NCBI GenBank assembly: GCA_027076405.1
Contig: JALTJN010000143.1
Location: 9,501-73,500 of the forward strand
Source: Chromatiales bacterium
GTDB lineage: Bacteria > Pseudomonadota > Gammaproteobacteria > UBA6429
Reading direction: 5' to 3'
Length of the DNA: 64,000 nt
The notes under the pieces are model-generated. The model was not told the origin of the DNA. It did no database searches and saw only the letters and a program-made list of their open reading frames with translations. Numbering within the stretch: the first letter of the stretch is position 1; each line of letters opens with the position of its first letter. Made by a program: the position numbers and the translations under genes. Of the stretch, positions 52,468 through 61,062 are shown one piece after another.

Positions 52468-52821
52468 ATGGGCAGTGTAGTAGCAGAATCAGATAACGGC
52501 ATGGTTTTTACCGATAGTGCAGCAAAAAAGGTAAAACAACTTATCGCCGAAGAAGGTAACCCTAATCTTAAATTACGTGTTTTCGTAACCGGAGGCGGGT
52601 GTTCGGGTTTTCAATACGGTTTCACTTTCGATGAAGAAATTCAGGAAGGCGACACCTCGGTAGAAAATGACGGTGTTACGGTGGTGGTTGATCCCATGAG
52701 CTATCAATATCTGGAAGGTGCTGAAGTTGATTTCAAAGATAGTCTTGAGGGCTCGATGTTTGTTATCAATAACCCGAATGCCACAACAACCTGTGGTTGC
52801 GGTTCTTCCTTTTCTATATAA
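52468..52821 (+). CDS. erpA: A-type iron-sulfur carrier ErpA
   Basis: ErpA delivers [2Fe-2S]/[4Fe-4S] clusters to apo-proteins, including IspG and IspH. The 117-residue protein has [20 protein letters not shown] (first Cys) and [16 protein letters not shown] (CxC), the three cluster cysteines of A-type carriers, and it matches E. coli ErpA closely. I start at the ATG at 52468, eight bases after GGAG; an ATG two codons earlier is also possible. A terminator follows. Confidence 0.94.
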   Translation: MGSVVAESDNGMVFTDSAAKKVKQLIAEEGNPNLKLRVFVTGGGCSGFQYGFTFDEEIQEGDTSVENDGVTVVVDPMSYQYLEGAEVDFKDSLEGSMFVINNPNATTTCGCGSSFSI

Positions 52822-52838
52822 CAATCTTCTATCGTGAT

Positions 52839-52878
52839 AAAAGGGGTGTTTAGCGCGAGTTAGACTACCCCTTTTTTT
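52839..52878 (+). terminator. Rho-independent terminator after erpA
   Basis: AAAAGGGGT at 52839-52847 pairs with ACCCCTTTT at 52867-52875 around an 19-base loop and runs into TTTTTTATT. Confidence 0.85.
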
Positions 52879-52974
52879 ATTGTTGTTATTAAAATTAAAA
52901 ATTTAGTGAACTTGTATGTGATAATTAGTTCATGAGTTTTGCTATATCGTCAATGTTGTTTAATGGAGTCAGCA

Positions 52975-54132
52975 ATGAGTGAATATCTTCCCGGTTTAGC
53001 CGGTGTACCTGCAACCAAATCTAATATTTCTGCCATTGATGGTGAGAAAGGGATTCTTGCCTATCGAGGCTACCCGATTGAACAGCTTGCTGCAGAAAGT
53101 AGTTTTGAAGAAACCTCGTTATTACTTTTAGATGGCCGTTTACCTACCGCAGCTGAATTATCGGATTTTGAGCAACAGCTAAAAGATAACCGCCACGTTA
53201 AATACCATATTCGTGATTTAATGAAGACACTACCTGAAAGCGGTCACCCGATGGACATGTTACAAACGGCGGTCGCCAGTTTGGGGATGTTTTATTCAGG
53301 TAATGAATGTTTAACTGGTAGTGATGCATGTAACGATTTGAATTATATTCATAATATGACGGTGAAAATGCTCTCGCGTATGGCGACGCTTGTGGCTATG
53401 TGGCAACACGTTCGAAATGGCTATGATCCGGTTGAGCCGCGTGACGATTTATCTTACGCAGAAAATTTTCTTTATATGCTAACCCGCAAAGAGCCGGATC
53501 CCATGCTGGCGCGGATTATGGATGTTTGTTTAATATTGCATGCAGAACACACCATTAATGCTTCTACCTTTTCGGTTTTAGTGAACGCTTCAACATTAGC
53601 AAGCCCCTTTAATGTTATTGCTGCAGCAATCGGTGCATTGTCTGGTCCATTACACGGTGGCGCCAATCAAAAAGTATTAGAAATGCTAGAAGAGATCGGC
53701 ACGCCAGATAAAGCAGAAGCTTATATCGATGAAAAATTAAAAAATAAAGAAGTTATTTGGGGCATGGGGCATCGTGAATACAAAACAAAAGACCCCCGAG
53801 CCACTATTTTAGAAAAACTGGTTGATGAATTTATCGAAGCTCGTGGTGGTGATATTAACCCGATGTTTGAAACCGCCAAAGCCGTTGAAAAAATTTGTGA
53901 AGATCGTTTATCTGAAAAAGGTGTTTATCCCAACGTAGATTTTTATTCGGGCATTCTTTATCAGGAAATGGGAATTCCGGCCGATCAGTTCACTGCAATT
54001 TTTGCAATCTCACGTACGGCGGGTTGGCTAGCACACTGGCGTGAACAGCTTGGTGATAATCGTATCTTCCGTCCGACTCAGGTTTATACGGGGGAGCCGG
54101 TACGTAAATATGTGCCGATTAAAGAAAGGTAA
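52975..54132 (+). CDS. gltA: Citrate synthase
   Basis: Citrate synthase condenses oxaloacetate and acetyl-CoA at the entry of the TCA cycle. Starting at the ATG at 52975, with GGAG nine bases upstream, gives 385 residues. Motifs include YLPGLAGVPATKSNISAIDG, ILHAEHTINASTFSVLVNAS, SGPLHGGANQKVLEMLE and WGMGHREYKTKDPRA, with the catalytic His of GPLHGG and GHREY and the Asp in VDFYSG. It is of the short type. A methylcitrate synthase (PrpC) cannot be ruled out, but no propionate genes are present. A longer frame from 52939 is unlikely. Confidence 0.92.
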   Translation: MSEYLPGLAGVPATKSNISAIDGEKGILAYRGYPIEQLAAESSFEETSLLLLDGRLPTAAELSDFEQQLKDNRHVKYHIRDLMKTLPESGHPMDMLQTAVASLGMFYSGNECLTGSDACNDLNYIHNMTVKMLSRMATLVAMWQHVRNGYDPVEPRDDLSYAENFLYMLTRKEPDPMLARIMDVCLILHAEHTINASTFSVLVNASTLASPFNVIAAAIGALSGPLHGGANQKVLEMLEEIGTPDKAEAYIDEKLKNKEVIWGMGHREYKTKDPRATILEKLVDEFIEARGGDINPMFETAKAVEKICEDRLSEKGVYPNVDFYSGILYQEMGIPADQFTAIFAISRTAGWLAHWREQLGDNRIFRPTQVYTGEPVRKYVPIKER

Positions 54133-54194
54133 TTAATTATATGCTCTTTTCATACTTATTTTATAAGTCGAATCTTTAGAGCTGTATCTAGTTA

Positions 54195-54220
54195 GTCATT
54201 CCCGCTCAGGTGGGAATGAC
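54195..54220. repeat. CATTCCCGC-type palindrome between convergent genes
   Basis: GTCATTCCC (54195-54203) and GGGAATGAC (54212-54220) form a perfect 9-bp inverted repeat around GCTCAGGT. It lies between the stops of gltA and anmK. It resembles the element at 36840-36861 and may serve as a bidirectional terminator. Confidence 0.7.
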
Positions 54221-54221
54221 A

Positions 54222-55334
54222 TTACGAATAATAAACTCCTCCCAAAATAACGGCTTGTGTCGCGCCTGTTACCTCAGGTAAATTTCCAACTTTATGTTCT
54301 ATCGTTTGTTTCGCCAGCCAGGCAAATGCTGTTGCTTCAATATAATCAGGATCGAGTCCATAGTTTGCTGAGCTATTTATTTCTATTACTGGTAATGCCT
54401 TTTTAAGTTGTTGTAATAAAAACTCATTATGTACACCGCCACCACATACAATTATTTCATCAGCTTCTTTAGCATATTGATTAATGGCATCTTTTATTGT
54501 TGTAACAGTAAATTCCGTTAAAGTTGCCTGCACATCTTCGGCGGATAAAAAAGGAAAGCGGGATAATTTTTTTGTTAGCCAGTGAGGATTAAAATATTCT
54601 GTACCAGTGCTTTTAGGTGGAGAAAGATTGAAGTAATCATCGCTTAATAATAAATCAAGGAAGTCAGAGTTTATTTTTCCAGTGGCAGCCCATTTACCTG
54701 CATCATCAAAGTTTTTATTCTGGTGTTGCTGAATCCAGTGATTGATTAATGTATTTGCAGGGCCGGTATCAAATCCGGTAACGTTTTGGCTTTTATCTGC
54801 CGGTAAAACAGTAATATTCGCAATGCCACCTAAATTTAAAATAATTCGATTTATTTTCTTATCAGAAAAAATCTGTTGATGAAATGCAGGCACAAGCGGT
54901 GCGCCCTGACCACCGGCGGCCATATCCCGTCGTCTAAAGTCGGCAACGGTGGTAATACCGGTGAGTTCAGCAATACTATTTGGATCGGCGATTTGTAGAG
55001 TCGATGGAAATTTTGCGGTAGGTAAGTGGCGAATTGTTTGGCCGTGACTACCTATTGCGATAATATCTTTTTTATTTTTGTTTGATTTTTTAAGAAGTTG
55101 ATTAACGCTTGTTGCAAATTGTTGAGCAAGTTCAATATCAAGCATCATTAAATGATTGATTTCATTTTCAGAAGAATGAATAAGAGATTTAATTTTGTTC
55201 TTTAAGTTGAGCGAAAGCGGCAGGCAAATTGATTCTAAAACAGTAATCTGATCATTGTTAAATTGAACTAGTGCAGCATCAATACCATCAAGACTCGTGC
55301 CGGACATCAGACCAATATAAAGATCGTTTGCCAT
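54222..55334 (-). CDS. anmK: Anhydro-N-acetylmuramic acid kinase
   Basis: AnmK phosphorylates 1,6-anhydro-MurNAc to MurNAc-6-P in peptidoglycan recycling, complementing Mpl in this window. The 370-residue protein has YIGLMSGTSLDGIDAALV (ATP loop), GSHGQTIRHLP, VADFRRRDMAAGGQGAPLVP and ILNLGGIANITVLP, all characteristic. The start gives the usual N-terminus. It is downstream of an M23 peptidase gene by 27 bases, and the order with tyrS is common in gammaproteobacteria. Confidence 0.95.
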   Translation of the reverse strand: MANDLYIGLMSGTSLDGIDAALVQFNNDQITVLESICLPLSLNLKNKIKSLIHSSENEINHLMMLDIELAQQFATSVNQLLKKSNKNKKDIIAIGSHGQTIRHLPTAKFPSTLQIADPNSIAELTGITTVADFRRRDMAAGGQGAPLVPAFHQQIFSDKKINRIILNLGGIANITVLPADKSQNVTGFDTGPANTLINHWIQQHQNKNFDDAGKWAATGKINSDFLDLLLSDDYFNLSPPKSTGTEYFNPHWLTKKLSRFPFLSAEDVQATLTEFTVTTIKDAINQYAKEADEIIVCGGGVHNEFLLQQLKKALPVIEINSSANYGLDPDYIEATAFAWLAKQTIEHKVGNLPEVTGATQAVILGGVYYS

Positions 55335-55361
55335 AAGTTGCCCCGTGAAATAATTAAATGA

Positions 55362-56783
55362 TCATTGCTTGGCTAATGCCACTTGTGTTGGCTTGTGGGT
55401 ATCTAGCTGAGACAGTAATGACTCGGCATGCAGCATAAAATCTTTTTTAAATGCCGTTTTAATCGGCGATGCATTAGGCAATTTTACTGTTAATGGATTA
55501 CGGTGCGCTCCATTGACACGGAATTCATAATGTAAATGAGGACCTGTTGCGCGGCCACTGCTACCAACAAAACCTATTGTTTGTCCTTGTTTAACATATT
55601 TTCCAACACGTATACCGCGTTTAAACCCGTTCATGTGAGCATACAAGGTTTGGTATCGACTACCATGCTGCACGATAACGACATGACCATAACCACCTTT
55701 GCGACCTTTGAAAATAATTTTACCGTCACCGGAAGAGTGAATTGGTGTGCCGCGTTTTGCTGCATAGTCCACACCTTTATGCATTCTCATACGGTTTAAT
55801 ACAGGGTGATGGCGGCGTCCAAAACGTGAGCTGATACGACGGAAATCAACCGGGGTGCGTAAAAAAGCTTTACGCATAGATAGTCCGTCCGGGGTGTAAT
55901 AATTTGTACGACCTGATTTATCGGTAAAGCGAATCGCTTTAAACGTTTTACCCTGAGTGGTAAATTCTGCAGCGAGAATATTACCTGTTTGATATTTCTT
56001 TCCATCAATAAACTGTTCTTCATAAAGAATAGAAAATTTATCACCACGTCTGATATCGAGTGCAAAATCAATATCCCAGCCAAATATACCGGCCATTTCC
56101 ATTACTAAGGCATCAGACAAGCCTGCATGTTTACCTGCTTCAAATAATGAGCTCTGAATTTGACCTTCTGAATAGTTAATGCGTTTCTCAACCGGTTTTT
56201 TGGTGGTTTTGATCGTAAAGTCATCATTGATGCGATTTACACTAACGGTTTGTAAGCGATTAATATGATAAGCCAGAGAAACTAGTTGTCCTTGCTCATT
56301 GCTTGCAATTTCGAGGGTGTGGCCAGGTTGCAAGTTACGCAAAACTTTTGCAGCCTTCCCTTTTTGCATAATTCGATACAGGTCTTGATGACTTAAATGA
56401 TGTTTTCTGAAGATAACGGAGAGAGAATGGCCTGATCTAACCTTAATTTTAGTTTGAGTGAGCTTACTGACGGTTATTTTGCTTATTGCTGGCTCAGGGT
56501 TTTTACTGGCAAATGTTACCGCTGAAGTGTTTTCTGCAGTAGCGCTGGTTAACGAGGTATGAACCTGACTTAAAGCATCATTATTTAGCTGGATTAGTTG
56601 AGCTTTTTCCAGAACACGGGTGGCTGCTACATCATTTGAGAAAAAGCTGGCGACGGTAGCAATAAACATAATTGTGGCCAGAACAATGACCGCATGCAAA
56701 CGGGTAAATGGCGGCCGCTTTTGTGGTGGTGTCGGCTGCCCCATGGACTTATAGTCTCGTGTTAAGAAAGAGTTGTAATTCAC
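55362..56783 (-). CDS. M23 family murein peptidase (MepM-like)
   Basis: The 473-residue envelope protein has an N-terminal membrane helix (LHAVIVLATIMFIATVASFF), a LysM/OapA-like domain (about 130-195), a helical central domain, and a C-terminal M23 endopeptidase (about 300-430). The latter has RFGRRHHPVLNRMRMHKGVDY (HxxxD) and GHVVIVQHGSRYQTLYAHMN, then GRATGPHLHYEFRVNG (HxH), the zinc ligands. It cleaves peptidoglycan cross-links like E. coli MepM. It lies upstream of anmK on the same strand and is divergent from tyrS. Confidence 0.92.
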   Translation of the reverse strand: MNYNSFLTRDYKSMGQPTPPQKRPPFTRLHAVIVLATIMFIATVASFFSNDVAATRVLEKAQLIQLNNDALSQVHTSLTSATAENTSAVTFASKNPEPAISKITVSKLTQTKIKVRSGHSLSVIFRKHHLSHQDLYRIMQKGKAAKVLRNLQPGHTLEIASNEQGQLVSLAYHINRLQTVSVNRINDDFTIKTTKKPVEKRINYSEGQIQSSLFEAGKHAGLSDALVMEMAGIFGWDIDFALDIRRGDKFSILYEEQFIDGKKYQTGNILAAEFTTQGKTFKAIRFTDKSGRTNYYTPDGLSMRKAFLRTPVDFRRISSRFGRRHHPVLNRMRMHKGVDYAAKRGTPIHSSGDGKIIFKGRKGGYGHVVIVQHGSRYQTLYAHMNGFKRGIRVGKYVKQGQTIGFVGSSGRATGPHLHYEFRVNGAHRNPLTVKLPNASPIKTAFKKDFMLHAESLLSQLDTHKPTQVALAKQ

Positions 56784-57000
56784 GGATTTTATTCAACTTT
56801 TAGTTATTTTTGCTAAAGATAGCCTGATCGCTGCTTGGGGTCAAATACTAATAGATATTATTATTGTGTGTGAAGGAAGCTAATCACGCTTTACCGAGTT
56901 TATTTTATCATGGCTATAAGTGCATTTCGTTAAAGATTCAAATTGGTCAATATGGTAATCTACGCGACTTTACAGGGTACGGACAGGAAATACATAAGAT

Positions 57001-58200
57001 ATGACGTCATTAGAAGACAGTTTAGCGATAATTAAACGTGGTGCAGATGAGATTTTAGTTGAAGCTGAATTAGTTGAAAAACTAAAGAAAAACAAGCCGT
57101 TAAGAATAAAGGCGGGCTTTGATCCGACTGCTCCCGATCTGCATCTGGGTCATACTGTTCTTATCAATAAACTGCGTCAGTTTCAGGATTTAGGGCATGA
57201 GGTCCTGTTCTTAATTGGCGATTTTACCGGCATGATTGGTGATCCCACCGGCAAAAGTGCTACGCGTCCGCCGTTAACCCGTGATGATGTGATTGAAAAT
57301 GCGCGTTCTTACGAGCAACAAATCTTTAAAATTCTGGATCCGGAAAAAACACTGGTGATGTTCAATTCTAGCTGGATGAATGAAATGAGCCCGGCGGATC
57401 TCATTCAGCTTGCAGCAAAACACACTGTTGCCCGTATGCTGGAGCGAGATGATTTTAGTAAACGCTATAAAGGTGGCCAGCCGATTGCGATTCATGAGTT
57501 TTTGTACCCGTTAATTCAGGGCTATGACTCGGTTGCGATGAAAGCAGATGTAGAACTAGGTGGTACCGATCAAAAATTTAACCTGCTGGTTGGACGAGAA
57601 CTGCAAAAGCATTATGGACAAGAACCACAGGTCGTATTAACCATGCCTATATTAGAAGGTTTGGATGGTGTACAGAAAATGTCCAAGTCATTAAACAATT
57701 ATATTGGTATTGATGAAGCGCCGGATGAAATGTTTGGCAAAATCATGTCCATTTCAGATGAACTTATGTGGCGTTATTTCGAGTTACTGAGTTTCCTACC
57801 AGTCGAAGACATCGAAAAGTTTAAGCAAGACATTGAGGAAGGCATTAATCCGCGTGATATCAAATTTATTTTAGGGGAAGAGTTGGTTGCCAGATTCCAC
57901 TCTGCGGAAGAGGCCACGCAGGCAAGGGAAAACTTTATTGCCCGCTTTCAAAAAGGCGCAATGCCGGATGATATTCCAGAAAAAGAACTGACCGCAATTG
58001 ATGGTAAGTTAGCCATCGCCAACTTACTTAAAGAAGCCGGTTTAGTGCAAAGCACATCTGAAGCTTTTCGCATGATTAAACAAGGTGCAGTTAAAATTGA
58101 TGGAGAAAAGGTTGCGGATAAGTCTTTAGAGATTAATGCGGGGTCTGAACAAATCTATCAGGTCGGTAAACGCCGTTTTGCAAAAGTCATCATTAAATAA
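57001..58200 (+). CDS. tyrS: Tyrosyl-tRNA synthetase
   Basis: TyrRS charges tRNA-Tyr. The 399-residue class I synthetase has the HIGH-type motif [48 protein letters not shown] and the KMSKS loop [12 protein letters not shown], plus a C-terminal S4 RNA-binding domain ([17 protein letters not shown]). It starts at ATG after a weak site. The gene immediately precedes the signalling genes and the rRNA operon. Confidence 0.97.
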   Translation: MTSLEDSLAIIKRGADEILVEAELVEKLKKNKPLRIKAGFDPTAPDLHLGHTVLINKLRQFQDLGHEVLFLIGDFTGMIGDPTGKSATRPPLTRDDVIENARSYEQQIFKILDPEKTLVMFNSSWMNEMSPADLIQLAAKHTVARMLERDDFSKRYKGGQPIAIHEFLYPLIQGYDSVAMKADVELGGTDQKFNLLVGRELQKHYGQEPQVVLTMPILEGLDGVQKMSKSLNNYIGIDEAPDEMFGKIMSISDELMWRYFELLSFLPVEDIEKFKQDIEEGINPRDIKFILGEELVARFHSAEEATQARENFIARFQKGAMPDDIPEKELTAIDGKLAIANLLKEAGLVQSTSEAFRMIKQGAVKIDGEKVADKSLEINAGSEQIYQVGKRRFAKVIIK

Positions 58201-58412
58201 TGATGGTTATTGGCTGTTTCTAATTTAACTCTGGTACAGGGATGTATTGAGTATAAATATAAGGGAGTATTTGTAAAAAGCTCTTTCTTCTGTTCATGTA
58301 TCTTTACAAAATTTAACAGTTAGAGTTTTTACTTGCCTTTCACCTTAAAAAAAATAAGCATACACTGTATTTTACCTGAGTGATTCAATAATGTTTCTTT
58401 AATATGATGTCA

Positions 58413-58421
58413 GGGGGGGGG
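58413..58421. repeat. Poly-G tract (9 G) at the start of the PAS-GAF kinase
   Basis: Nine G lie between an upstream in-frame ATG (58404) and the chosen start (58428). As a Shine-Dalgarno the tract would tolerate length change. If translation began at 58404, a one-base change would shift that short leader out of frame. Confidence 0.7.
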
Positions 58422-58427
58422 CTAGGT

Positions 58428-60098
58428 ATGCAGCAACAAATAAAAGATTTTAAGCTGGAGTCTGACGCATTCAATAGCCGGGCTGAAAAGTTTAAACTTA
58501 TCTTTAATACCTCTCCGGATATGATCTTTATATTGAGCCACACCGGATTAATTCTTGATGCAAATACTGCTGCCCTGACAGTCTATGAATACCAGAGGGA
58601 GCAGGTTTTTGGTATGAGTTATGAAAAATTATTAAGTAAAAATACCTATATAAAGAATGCACGGAAATTATTTGAATCTGTAAAAAATGGCACCGAAATA
58701 GATTCTGAGTGGTTGACTCAAACATCTACCGGAAAAAAGATACCCGTCGATATTAGATTAAGGAGTTTAAAACTGAATGATGAGGATGAAAAATCTGCCG
58801 TAGTATTAATATTGCGAGATATTTCTTCTAAACAAAAAGTTGATGAAGCCATCACCGCTTTAGCAAGAGCAACAAATATTCTTGATGTTGATAGTTTTCT
58901 TGAAGGGAGTGTGCGTTCGCTTGCTCAACTTTATGAAACAAAATTTATTTTTATTGGAAAGTTGTTAGCTGATAAAAAGACAGTGCAAACAATAAAAGTC
59001 TGGTCTGATAATCAATTCATAAATAATTTCTCCTACCCTTTAGAAAACACCCCTTGCAAAGATGCATTAGAGATGAAGTCAGTATTCATTCCTGATAATG
59101 TTCAGGAACAATATCCAAAAGATAAATTATTAACTGATATGCATGTGCATAGTTATTTAGCTGCTTCAATGGTAGCTGAAGAAAAAAAGGTTGGGATCGT
59201 CGCTTTAATGCATGATAAACAGCTTGTTATTGAAGAGTGGGCAGGTCCTGTTCTTGAGTTATTTGCTAACAGATTTGCGGTTGAAATAGAGCGTTATGAC
59301 ATAACTGAGGAATTAAAGAAAAATAAAGAGCAGTTAGAAAATATTGTTAAGCAACGTACTCAAACAATTGAAGAGCAAATCAAGACAATAAAACAAAAAA
59401 ACATTGAGCTTGAAGAAGCTAATCAAGAAATGAAAAGTTTTTTCTATGCTTTGTCGCATGATCTGCGAGCACCCATACGAGGGATAAGCGGGTTTAGTGA
59501 TGTGATATTAGAGGACTATGAAGATAAGCTCGATGAATTAGGTCAAGAATATATTTATAGAATAAAAAACAGCACCGTTAGTATGGCCTCATTAATAGAC
59601 GGCATGTTGCAATATCATTCAATAATCCATCATCAGGAGATTGAGCGAGAAGAAGTCAATTTGTCTGTTTTAGCTGAAGAAATAGTGATGAGTCTCAATT
59701 CAATGGATAAAAAACGAAATGTTGAGTTTGCTTTACAGTCTGATCTTATTGTAAAAGCAGATCGAAACTTAATGATTATTTTATTTCAGAATATACTTGG
59801 AAATGCTTGGAAATATACTTCAAAAAACCAATCTGCCCAGATTAAATTTTCACAGGAAAAGATTAATGAGCAAGATGTATATGTTTTAAAAGATAATGGA
59901 GTAGGCTTTGATATGAATTATATTGATTTACTTTTTGAACCTTTTAAACGTCTGCATGGTGAATCAGAATTTTCAGGTTCAGGTATCGGGCTCGCCTCGG
60001 TAAAAAAAATTATTGATTTGCATGCAGGAGAAATCTGGGCCGAGTCTCCTGCTAATTCGTCAACAAAGTCAGGAGCTGCTTTTTATTTTACTTTGTAA
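58428..60098 (+). CDS. PAS-GAF histidine kinase behind a poly-G Shine-Dalgarno
   Basis: I start at the ATG at 58428, which follows nine G and CTAGGT; 556 residues result. An upstream in-frame ATG (58404) would read through the tract but lacks a ribosome-binding site. Domains are PAS (about 15-130, with FKLIFNTSPDMIFILSHTG), GAF (about 150-290), a coiled coil (about 295-335), HisKA with YALSHDLRAPIRGISGFSD (His 344), and HATPase_c with LKDNGVGFDMNY and GSGIGLASVKKIID. No membrane segment is present. The kinase core closely resembles that of the 481-residue kinase at 61063. No receiver is adjacent on its own side. Confidence 0.88.
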   Translation: MQQQIKDFKLESDAFNSRAEKFKLIFNTSPDMIFILSHTGLILDANTAALTVYEYQREQVFGMSYEKLLSKNTYIKNARKLFESVKNGTEIDSEWLTQTSTGKKIPVDIRLRSLKLNDEDEKSAVVLILRDISSKQKVDEAITALARATNILDVDSFLEGSVRSLAQLYETKFIFIGKLLADKKTVQTIKVWSDNQFINNFSYPLENTPCKDALEMKSVFIPDNVQEQYPKDKLLTDMHVHSYLAASMVAEEKKVGIVALMHDKQLVIEEWAGPVLELFANRFAVEIERYDITEELKKNKEQLENIVKQRTQTIEEQIKTIKQKNIELEEANQEMKSFFYALSHDLRAPIRGISGFSDVILEDYEDKLDELGQEYIYRIKNSTVSMASLIDGMLQYHSIIHHQEIEREEVNLSVLAEEIVMSLNSMDKKRNVEFALQSDLIVKADRNLMIILFQNILGNAWKYTSKNQSAQIKFSQEKINEQDVYVLKDNGVGFDMNYIDLLFEPFKRLHGESEFSGSGIGLASVKKIIDLHAGEIWAESPANSSTKSGAAFYFTL

Positions 60099-60182
60099 GA
60101 AAAGAGCTATTTATGTTCAATCAAAAGTTAAAGTTAGGCTAGCAGGTGTCGCTATAGATTATAGTGAAAATGGAGAAGCATT

Positions 60183-61055
60183 ATGATAAGCAAACGTACA
60201 TTTTATGTTTTATTCTTTTTTCCTTTTTTTATGGTTTTCTCATCCTTATCTCATGCTTTATCTGAAGAGATACAAAAACCGATTCGCTTTGGTGTGCTTT
60301 CTATTGCTCCACCGGCGCGTATTTACGCTAAATGGCAACCCTTTGTTAAATATGTCAGTCAGCTGCTTGGTCGGGAGATTCAAATAGTTGTGCCTCGTGG
60401 TTTTAAAAAAATGAAAGCCGCAGCTTCAGTGGGTAAAGTTGATTTTTTTTATGTTAATTCTCATGTTTTTTATCGACTGAAGAAAGCGGGTAAAGCCATC
60501 GGTGTCGCACAAATGGAAAATATTCGTGGCTCAATTGTTAGCACAAGTGATATTTTTGTTAGGAGTGATAGTGGTATTAAAAAGGTTGAACAGTTAAAAG
60601 GAAAAAGTATTGCTTTTGTTAGTCCAATGGGGGCCGGTGGTTATCTTGCTCCGCGTGCATATCTGTATGATCAGGGAGTAAAAACGAAAAGTGAGACTAA
60701 AGAAGTTTTTACCAAAAATCTGTCGAATTCAATTCATAAAGTTTTATTAGGTGAAATTAATGCTGGCACTATGTGTGGGGTAAATTATAAATTAATGAGC
60801 AAAAAAGTTGATACAGGTGAATTACGTGTTATTGGGCATAGCGCACCTTATCCTGAGAATGTTATTGCCGCTCGGAGTACGATTGATAAAACGTTATTGA
60901 ATAGATTTAAAAAAATCATTCTCTCTATGCCGCAATCGAAAGCAGGACAAAAAGTTTTAACTCAAATGAATAGTATGAAAATTAAACGTTTCTTGGCATA
61001 TGACTCTAAAAGTGAAGACATGACAAAAGCCTTGTTAAAAGACGGAGAATTTTAG
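60183..61055 (+). CDS. PhnD-like periplasmic binding protein
   Basis: The 290-residue protein has a signal peptide (cleavage near SHA-LS) and a type II periplasmic-binding fold of the PhnD group: PIRFGVLSIAPPARIYAKWQP, FVKYVSQLLGREIQIVVPRG, GKVDFFYVNSHVF, LKGKSIAFVSPMGAGGYLAP and INAGTMCGVNYKLM. No phn permease or ATPase is nearby. It is instead followed by a membrane histidine kinase after 7 bases, which suggests it presents a ligand (phosphonate, phosphite or other anion) to a sensor rather than to a transporter. The ligand is unknown. Confidence 0.88.
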   Translation: MISKRTFYVLFFFPFFMVFSSLSHALSEEIQKPIRFGVLSIAPPARIYAKWQPFVKYVSQLLGREIQIVVPRGFKKMKAAASVGKVDFFYVNSHVFYRLKKAGKAIGVAQMENIRGSIVSTSDIFVRSDSGIKKVEQLKGKSIAFVSPMGAGGYLAPRAYLYDQGVKTKSETKEVFTKNLSNSIHKVLLGEINAGTMCGVNYKLMSKKVDTGELRVIGHSAPYPENVIAARSTIDKTLLNRFKKIILSMPQSKAGQKVLTQMNSMKIKRFLAYDSKSEDMTKALLKDGEF

Positions 61056-61062
61056 GCATGGT

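Noticed and set aside
52939..52974. Twelve-residue N-terminal extension of citrate synthase
   Set aside because: It has Cys-rich unrelated sequence and no ribosome-binding site, while the ATG at 52975 has GGAG and the family N-terminus.
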